A stretch of DNA of 15,695 bases from contig JAOXYC010253120.1 of assembly GCA_028565715.1 (NCBI GenBank), positions 1 through 15,695 of the forward strand, given 5' to 3'. The first letter of the stretch is position 1. Each line of letters starts with the position of its first letter. Origin of the DNA: Phoronis pallida. Lineage: Eukaryota; Phoronida; Phoronidae. The translations under genes were made by a program, and so were the position numbers. Below, piece after piece: positions 1-15,695 of this stretch. Below the pieces are notes generated by a model. It searched no databases. It saw only the letters and a list, made by a program, of their open reading frames with translations, and was not told where the DNA came from.

Positions 1-90
1 AATAACGGTGCGCGATTAGAGAATCGTGTCGGCGAATTAGGAAATGCGTCCGCGAACGGGCCTAAGGTGACCGCGATGTGGGAAGACTAG
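1..90 (+). other. CpG-rich, possibly exonic stretch at the window edge
   Basis: The first 80 bases carry about ten CpG dinucleotides, far more than the rest of this AT-rich window. One forward frame is open from base 1 to the TAG at 88-90 (it reads ENRVGELGNASANGP in part). Possible donors are AAG|GTGACC at 67 (phase 0) and GAT|GTGGGA at 78 (phase 2, which would fit the exon at 1551). I do not recognise the peptide. It may be an upstream CEP43 exon, or non-coding. Confidence 0.25.
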
Positions 91-1550
91 GTACCTTGGT
101 ACTGTGCAGTTAAAGCATTGCAAATTGAAACTGTAAAGTAAATGTGAAACACAAAACGCTGTGGGTTTATAGTTACAAAAAACAAATATCTGTCTTTTTA
201 GTTACAAAATGTGGAATGGCCCCTGAAAGTGTTTTAGTTCTACGAATGTTATATTAACTCGTTTTATAGCACTTCAGTTGTGCATGTGTTATGTTACTTC
301 GCACCCTTGATGCTTACCCTTGTGTGCTGCAAATGTTTCTTTTGTTCATAAAACAAGAAATGTTTGAGATGAAATTTGTTCAACATCAACCACAATTTAG
401 AATAGGCAATTCGAAAAGTTACTAGAATATCATTGTACTTGCAAGTTTTCATATTTAATAAAATTGATTTAAACCAAATTGCTTGAAAATGAGTATGTGC
501 CCAGAAATTGTAGTTGGTTAGAAAATACCTAGATTTTTTCGAGATGGTTGGTTGATATACCAGAAACACGATTGCTCTCAAACATTTGTTGTTTTACACT
601 TACGTTGTTTTGTTGATTGATAAGGGAGTGTGCTCGTAACGTGGATAGCTGTGTTGGTAGCGCTTTGCAATGTTTTGTTTGCAAATTTGTGATTTGGTAA
701 TCCACTTAGTTTCAGGGCATATCTTACCTACGTTCTCTGTATGAGAACTAAACAGAAATCAGTTTCCCCCATGTGGATCCGAAAGTGGAAATCTTGTTTA
801 GGGTGTGTTGTTATTCCATATTATTTCTTTGCATATAAATTAGAAAAAAATGTTTTAAACCGAGTTCTTGACTATGTACATGTCCACCCAATGCCTTCAG
901 CATAAGTTTTGAGAAATGTCTGCACAGAATAGATAAAATCTATTCATTTCTCAAAACTTAAAAGCTTAAAACCTTGGTTGGAAAAGGTTATTAACCAAGT
1001 TTTTGTTGTTGTATTATCTAACATTGGATTTGGTTTTTAGGTTTCAGCATGGTTATGGCTAACCAGTTGCTAAACAGTGTTGTGCTTTTCATAACTTGTT
1101 ATTTTTTCATTCATGCATTCATTATTCCCTGAATGTTATGATTTTCAATCTCTTTTAAATTGAAATCAGTGTTAAAGTACAAAATGTATTTTTTATTCAT
1201 TAAAACATCTGGAGAAAAACATTTTAGCAATAAATACCAATCTTCATACAATTCGCATTAATGTGTAAGTTGAAATTAAGGAATTTTAAATTTTGAAATA
1301 AAAGAGAGGAGACCTTGGTTCAATTTCCATCAGGATTAGAATTCAAAATTGACCACTCTCCGCCAGTAAAAGCAAACAATTTATTTGTATTAATAGTTTA
1401 AAGCTCAGTTCAAAACTGCTAGAATTGCTGGCAAACAGAAATTAATCTTAAATTTCTAACCTGTATTCGAACACCTTTTTGTCACACACATTGTCAGATA
1501 CTCCATCATCAGGTTTGAAAACTAATGCAAGTTTTCTTTTTATTTTATAG
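91..1550 (+). other. CEP43 intron or upstream interval, no recognisable exon
   Basis: AT-rich sequence without an ORF that resembles CEP43. Its only clear structure is the perfect hairpin at 903-960. A 95-codon reverse frame at 294-581 is low in information and is taken as chance. If 1-77 is not an exon, the previous CEP43 exon lies outside the window. Confidence 0.6.
903..960. repeat. Perfect 16-bp inverted repeat with a nested 7-bp hairpin
   Basis: Arms TAAGTTTTGAGAAATG (903-918) and its exact complement CATTTCTCAAAACTTA (945-960). Inside, AATAGAT (928-934) and ATCTATT (938-944) form a second stem with a three-base loop, leaving TCTGCACAG as an asymmetric bulge. It could be a small palindromic element or a hairpin RNA; nothing shows that it is transcribed on its own. 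Confidence 0.7.
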
Positions 1551-1744
1551 CCCTGTAGACAAAACTAAGCAACAGGATACAAAAGACAAACCAAACCCAG
1601 CCAAAAATACACAAGTCCCCAAGCCAGCGGGCACTGCTAGTACTGGAATGTCATCACTCTCCGGTCTGCCATCGTTAGACAACAAATCATCTTTTTCACT
1701 GAAGGATGCGCCATCGTTGCCGGGAATGAATAACAATAAAAAAG
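1551..1744 (+). CDS. CEP43: CEP43 exon a (first one recognised in the window)
   Basis: The acceptor is a pyrimidine-rich tract ending in TTTTATAG at 1543-1550. The first base completes a split codon, so the upstream exon must end with two spare bases. It encodes a Lys/Pro/Thr-rich linker followed by the conserved MSSLSGLPSL segment and a second similar SLKDAPSLPGM. The donor is best read as AAAG|GCAAGT at 1744/1745, a GC-AG intron. A GT six bases further on (1751) is also in phase but is a weaker match. Confidence 0.85.
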
Positions 1745-3670
1745 GCAAGTGTATTTTTAACCTTGCATTTATCCAAGAATTTTAATTAATTGCTCTAAAC
1801 GTTATTTTTTCAAACTTCTTTTTCAAGTTTGACATTTAGTTCACTTTAGTGTAATTGGGCTAAAGCCCCTCCTGTATGCATAGTTTGTCAAGCACGACTG
1901 TTTTTTGCATGTCAAATTTTTATCAGTTCACTTTACCAATGACCATCTTGTCTTCAAAGAAGTTGTTGTTATTTACTTCTTTTATTTTTCATGTGTGCAT
2001 GGTTTCATGACTTCTACTTTCTTCTTTAGATGCAAAAGAACAAAAGTTGGATAAAGATATAAAGGACATTGATAAAAAGATGGCTGATTTGGGCTTTGGT
2101 AAATCTTAAGTTTCTTTTCTTTTTGCTATTGTTCCAACTAATTCATTGTAATCTCAGCTATCTGCAGAATCTGCGCAGTTCAAGTGGGCCAATGAGTCAT
2201 TCTCACGAGCTTTGAGTCACCCATTGCAAATTGTTTTCTACTCAAACAAACCACTTTTAAAATCCTCTTCATGAGCACGGACACTTTTAAGTTAAAACTC
2301 TTCCAAACAAACAAAATGTCACCCGCACCAACCAGTTTGTGACCCATCAAGTTGCAATGGGTGGTTCATTGCCTGGCGAGCTGGACTTTACGACAGCCTT
2401 GCTAATGGTTAATCATCTTTGAGGATCCCATGTGTGGTTTGAATCCCCAATAGGTTTCTGTCCCACTACAAGAGTAACTTATCAGTTTTGTTCAATTTTC
2501 ATTTCATTTCAATAAATATTACCATTTTGGACAAAAAAGGTTTTAATTAATATATAATTTATGTAATCAATGTTTTGAAGAGCTACATACAGTTAACTTG
2601 AAAAACACAAGCATTTTGTTGGAAAATTGGCCCCTCTTCTTTTGAAAATGCTTGTTTTTGTTATAGATAACCAGAAATTACAATTGCTGATCTAGTGCAG
2701 ATAATCTTATCAAAAATACTTTTCCTGGGAAATAATCCATTTTTCCCCCATTTTCAGATGTTCCTGATGACGATTATGAAGACGACTTCCTGAGTTCGGG
2801 ACGGAGTGAAACATTGAGCGCACGCTCGGAGAAGTCTAAATCCCAGAGTATTGGTGAGGAAATTGAGGAAGACATCGAGGAGGATCTCTCAATGGATGTG
2901 AGTGGTTATGGCCTTGATAAAATGGTTGCATTAAAGATGCAAAAGCATTATTCACAACCATAAATCATAGAAACTAATTGCAGTGACATTTACTCAAATG
3001 ACCGTATTTACAACTGCATGTACTGTACCATACTTTCTGGGTCCACAAGTTTATTTGAATGTGTTCCTAATAGCCTATAAATGGCTTTTTGATCCTTGAA
3101 TTACCGTACACACCCGGGTATAAGCCCACCCTCAGGTATAAGCCCACCACCCCCTTTTTTGATGAAATCTCAATTTTGTGCTAGTACTAAAACGCATGTA
3201 AAATCACACTCGGGTGTAAGCCCATCCCAGTTTTATGGGCAATCCCACTCTACAAGCCCATGGGCTTATACCAGGGTGTGTACGGTACTATTGATGTGGG
3301 ATACCAAAATGATCGTTTCATTTTGCTTGTTTGTGTTCATTGTGAAGGATACAAAATTTAGTTTGAATGCACAAGTTTTTACCATTCACACTTTTTTAAG
3401 AATTTTCTTGAAGATGTAGTTATTATCTTGGACGAGGAAAATTGATTTTTACCAACGCATGGAATTTGGCCATCTCTGATAACCATGGTCAGAAAGTGCT
3501 TGCTCTTTAACTATGAAATAAACCATGTATATCCTGTGATACTGAATGAAGTTCTTTTACTCATCAATTCTCTTCTTTTTCAGAACGACGATGATTTGAC
3601 GACAGACAGAACCATTTCCTTTGACGGCAAGATAGGAACAGATTATCTTGAAGACATTTTGTCATTTTAG
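1551..3670 (+). CDS. CEP43: CEP43 (FGFR1OP/FOP) homologue, C-terminal four coding exons
   Basis: Joined exons 1551-1744, 2030-2098, 2758-2897 and 3584-3670 give 162 complete residues and a TAG stop; the 5' part of the gene lies left of the window. Seen: a MSSLSGLPSL block, then a Lys/Asp-rich helix ending MADLGFG, a DDDYEDDF block, RSEKSKSQSIGEEIEED, a DDLTTDRT block, and an end at DYLEDILSF. From memory, vertebrate CEP43 has these in the same order (SSLAGAPSL, KIGSLGLG, DDDYVDDF, RSEKSEISIGEEIEEDL, DDLTQDLT, DYLEDVA), which makes the family call firm. Family knowledge: CEP43 is a centrosomal, centriolar-satellite and basal-body protein with an N-terminal LisH/TOF dimerisation domain (not in this window). 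It works with CEP350 and EB1 in microtubule anchoring and ciliogenesis. All four exons join in one frame with phases 1, 1 and 0. Confidence 0.9.
2030..2098 (+). CDS. CEP43: CEP43 exon b
   Basis: A 69-base exon between CTTTAG (2024-2029) and G|GTAAAT (2099). It encodes 23 residues alternating Lys and Asp (KLDKDIKDIDKKMADLGFG), predicted to form a charged helix. It corresponds to the vertebrate KDLKLISDKIGSLGLG helix. Phase is 1 on both sides, so the exon could be skipped without losing frame. Confidence 0.87.
2099..2757 (+). other. CEP43 intron between exons b and c
   Basis: 659 bases, GT-AG. It contains a possible tRNA-derived repeat (2367-2475) and a pair of inverted 12-mers CACCCATTGCAA (near 2218) and TTGCAATGGGTG (near 2352). 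The rest is AT-rich and unstructured to my eye. Confidence 0.6.
2367..2475 (+). repeat. Candidate tRNA-derived SINE remnant
   Basis: TGGCGAGCTGG at 2374-2384 resembles a pol III A box with one base missing. GGTTTGAATCC at 2436-2446 is one base off the B-box consensus GGTTCGAATCC. Their spacing suits a tRNA-like promoter. Acceptor-stem pairing was not evident and no poly-A tail was seen, so this is a weak call. Confidence 0.35.
2758..2897 (+). CDS. CEP43: CEP43 exon c
   Basis: The acceptor is CCCCCATTTTCAG (to 2757) and the donor GGAT|GTGAGT at 2898. It encodes the most conserved C-terminal stretch: DVPDDDYEDDF, a Ser/Arg segment, RSEKSKSQSIGEEIEED and EEDLSMD. This block is the strongest single support for the CEP43 assignment. 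The exon ends in phase 0. Confidence 0.92.
2898..3583 (+). other. CEP43 intron between exons c and terminal exon
   Basis: 686 bases, GT-AG. It holds the MITE-like palindromic element at 3102-3287; the flanks contain nothing I recognise. An apparent 107-codon forward frame (3096-3419) is mostly this element and is not a gene. Confidence 0.7.
3102..3287. mobile_element. MITE-like element with 27-bp terminal inverted repeats
   Basis: The left end 3102-3128 (TACCGTACACACCC, one G, GGTATAAGCCCA) and the right end 3261-3287 are inverted copies with a single mismatch. The element is 186 bp with no coding capacity. TA at each outer edge suggests a TA target duplication like that of Tc1/mariner-type MITEs (inference). 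Inside are further direct copies of a (T/G)-rich 'GTATAAGCCCA' motif, the second about 18 bp after the first and variants near 3214 and 3254, so the ends are themselves short tandem arrays. Confidence 0.75.
3584..3670 (+). CDS. CEP43: CEP43 terminal coding exon
   Basis: The acceptor tract CTCTTCTTTTTCAG ends at 3583. The exon encodes 28 residues from NDDDLTTDRT to GTDYLEDILSF and then a TAG stop at 3668-3670. The end parallels the vertebrate DVADYLEDVA terminus, so the natural C-terminus is intact. Confidence 0.9.
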   Translation, partial: NDDDLTTDRTISFDGKIGTDYLEDILSF

Positions 3671-3953
3671 CATTTTCACTCAAGTGAAGACATTTTTAAG
3701 AATTTCATTTTGTGGTCAGGTTGGACATGGTATTTTCGTAAGGATAGCTAAGGTGCCATTTTTGCAAAGAGGTAGATAATGTGAAGTAAATTTTAAATGT
3801 TAGGTTTTAAATCAATTTCTTGTAAATATCATGTTTTCTTAGAGAATAAGTGTTGAATGCATGTAGTGTTACTAGAACAACATTTTGTACATTAATAGTG
3901 TATTTATTTAAAAATTGACAACATTGTTCATGAATAACAAGTACATCCAAAAT

Positions 3954-3959
3954 ATTAAA
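3954..3959 (+). promoter_or_regulatory. Candidate CEP43 polyadenylation signal (ATTAAA)
   Basis: ATTAAA, the commonest variant hexamer, lies about 285 bases after the CEP43 stop. No canonical AATAAA was found nearby on this strand. Confidence 0.3.
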
Positions 3960-4080
3960 CTCTGAACAAGAATATTTATACAGTTGTTTTTCTATTCCCC
4001 GCAAACGTTTTTTCATTTCATTTGCCAATGTATATTGCATTTTCTCAATCGAAAGTATTATATTATCATCAACTTATCGC

Positions 4081-4107
4081 TAGTGTATTTTTCTTGATAA
4101 TACACTA
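4081..4107. repeat. Hairpin between the convergent genes
   Basis: TAGTGTATT (4081-4089) is exactly complementary to AATACACTA (4099-4107) around a nine-base loop. It sits in the shared 3' region and could be transcribed in either 3' UTR. No T or A run makes it look like a terminator, and eukaryotic genes do not need one. Confidence 0.5.
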
Positions 4108-4378
4108 CCACATTTTCCACAGCATTCAGGAGACAATAACATGAATGTGGGCACAGTGACAGAAATCATCTTCTTACTTAGACATAGAAAAAATTAACAA
4201 CAAATAACTGTAAACAAAATAGATTTGAAAAAGAAATTGTAAAGTTAACACTATTTTCATCACAAAAAAGAAGTGACTTCACCCCAACATTAAATTATAA
4301 ATCCATCTTAGTATAAACTTAAATTTCTGGAGCTAAGTCAGATCTGAGTTGCTTTTGTGGAAGATGAACTTGACTTTC

Positions 4379-4384
4379 TTTATT
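4379..4384 (-). promoter_or_regulatory. Candidate CHD4 polyadenylation signal
   Basis: TTTATT on the + strand reads AATAAA on the - strand, about 350 bases downstream of the CHD4 stop codon. It is the first canonical hexamer after the stop that I found. A second lies at 3903-3908. Confidence 0.45.
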
Positions 4385-4732
4385 CAATAACGCAGAATAT
4401 CTCTCTTTCTATCTTAAATTTTTGCAGCCTTGAAAAAATATTTACACTGGCTGCTTAGAAATGCCAAGATCCTAAAAAAGTTAAATTACTTTTGGAAGCC
4501 AATTATGCTTTGAACAAGACCTAATGGTCATCATTATTTGTCTTCTATTCAAGACATGCGGAGAGTCGAAATTAATAGAAAACGAACAATGCAATAATAA
4601 GAAAGTTATGAAAAAAAACCCATGCAATTTGAACATTTTGTACACGCCCACTGGTCCTGTTGATTTCTGTTTTATGTTAAGTCAAGACTAATTGAAAACA
4701 TAGAATGATGTTGTGATTCTAGTCCATGATGT

Positions 4733-15695
<10,963 letters not shown>

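Larger units (their letters stand above)
3671..4732. other. Tail-to-tail intergenic interval with both 3' UTRs
   Basis: 1062 bases between the CEP43 TAG and the CHD4 stop. On the - strand AATAAA occurs at 4379-4384 (about 350 bases after the CHD4 stop) and again at 3903-3908. On the + strand I see no AATAAA before 4100, only ATTAAA at 3954-3959 and at 4289-4294. Depending on which sites are used, the two 3' UTRs may overlap. No ORF here looks coding. Confidence 0.6.

Noticed and set aside
294-581. 95-codon reverse frame near the left end
   Set aside because: AT-rich, with no recognisable domain, in what looks like intron. Length alone is not convincing at this base composition.
1310-1345. 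B-box-like TTGGTTCAATTTCC on the + strand
   Set aside because: No matching A box upstream and no stem pairing seen.
3096-3419. 107-codon forward frame in the CEP43 intron
   Set aside because: Its first two thirds are the palindromic MITE-like element. No homology and no coding signature.
3807-4040. 77-codon reverse frame in the intergenic interval
   Set aside because: Low-complexity composition within the convergent 3' UTR region; no homologue recognised.

Overview
This is a piece of animal nuclear genome. It is AT-rich, has many short exons with good GT-AG (and one GC-AG) splice sites, and has introns of roughly 220-1500 bases seeded with small palindromic repeats and tRNA-derived repeat remnants. 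Two conserved animal genes converge tail to tail. Neither is complete: each runs off one end of the window. The proteins look like an invertebrate, probably marine and either deuterostome or lophotrochozoan, but I cannot assign a phylum from the sequence alone. There is no bacterial, phage, CRISPR or viral content.

Left part, + strand (1551-3670): the last four coding exons of a CEP43 (FGFR1OP/FOP) homologue, a centrosome and ciliary basal-body protein. The 162 complete residues match the C-terminal third of vertebrate CEP43 in order: a Ser/Leu/Pro motif block, a short basic/acidic helix, the D-D-Y-x-D-D-F and S-x-G-E-E-I-E-E-D blocks, and a D-Y-L-E-D terminus. Positions 1-1550 are mostly intron, holding a perfect 16-bp hairpin and a CpG-rich, possibly exonic stretch at the very start. 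The introns also hold a palindromic MITE-like element (3102-3287) and a candidate tRNA-derived repeat.

Middle (3671-4732): about 1.06 kb between the two stop codons, holding both 3' UTRs. Polyadenylation signals and a hairpin are visible and the two transcripts may overlap.

Right part, - strand (15666 down to 4733): 21 exons of a CHD4/Mi-2 homologue, the ATP-dependent remodeller of the NuRD complex. They encode the last 1124 residues: the end of the SNF2 N-lobe, the whole helicase C-lobe (motifs IV-VI), the CHD C-terminal linker and SANT/SLIDE-like regions, a long Glu/Lys-rich linker with a hexapeptide repeat, the CHDCT2 domain, an Ala/Gln-rich tail and a C-terminal VITI-EDDD end that looks like a SUMO-interacting motif. 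Reading phases agree across all 20 internal junctions.

The most unusual structure is a stray second copy of the start of the helicase motif VI exon (15147-15314). It lies two introns upstream of its expected place in gene order and is 97% identical over 93 coding bases. It keeps its splice acceptor and an in-frame phase but lacks the original donor, and it sits between two copies of a 54-65-bp flanking sequence. I see no novel multi-gene system; the interest lies in gene-structure oddities and small repeats.
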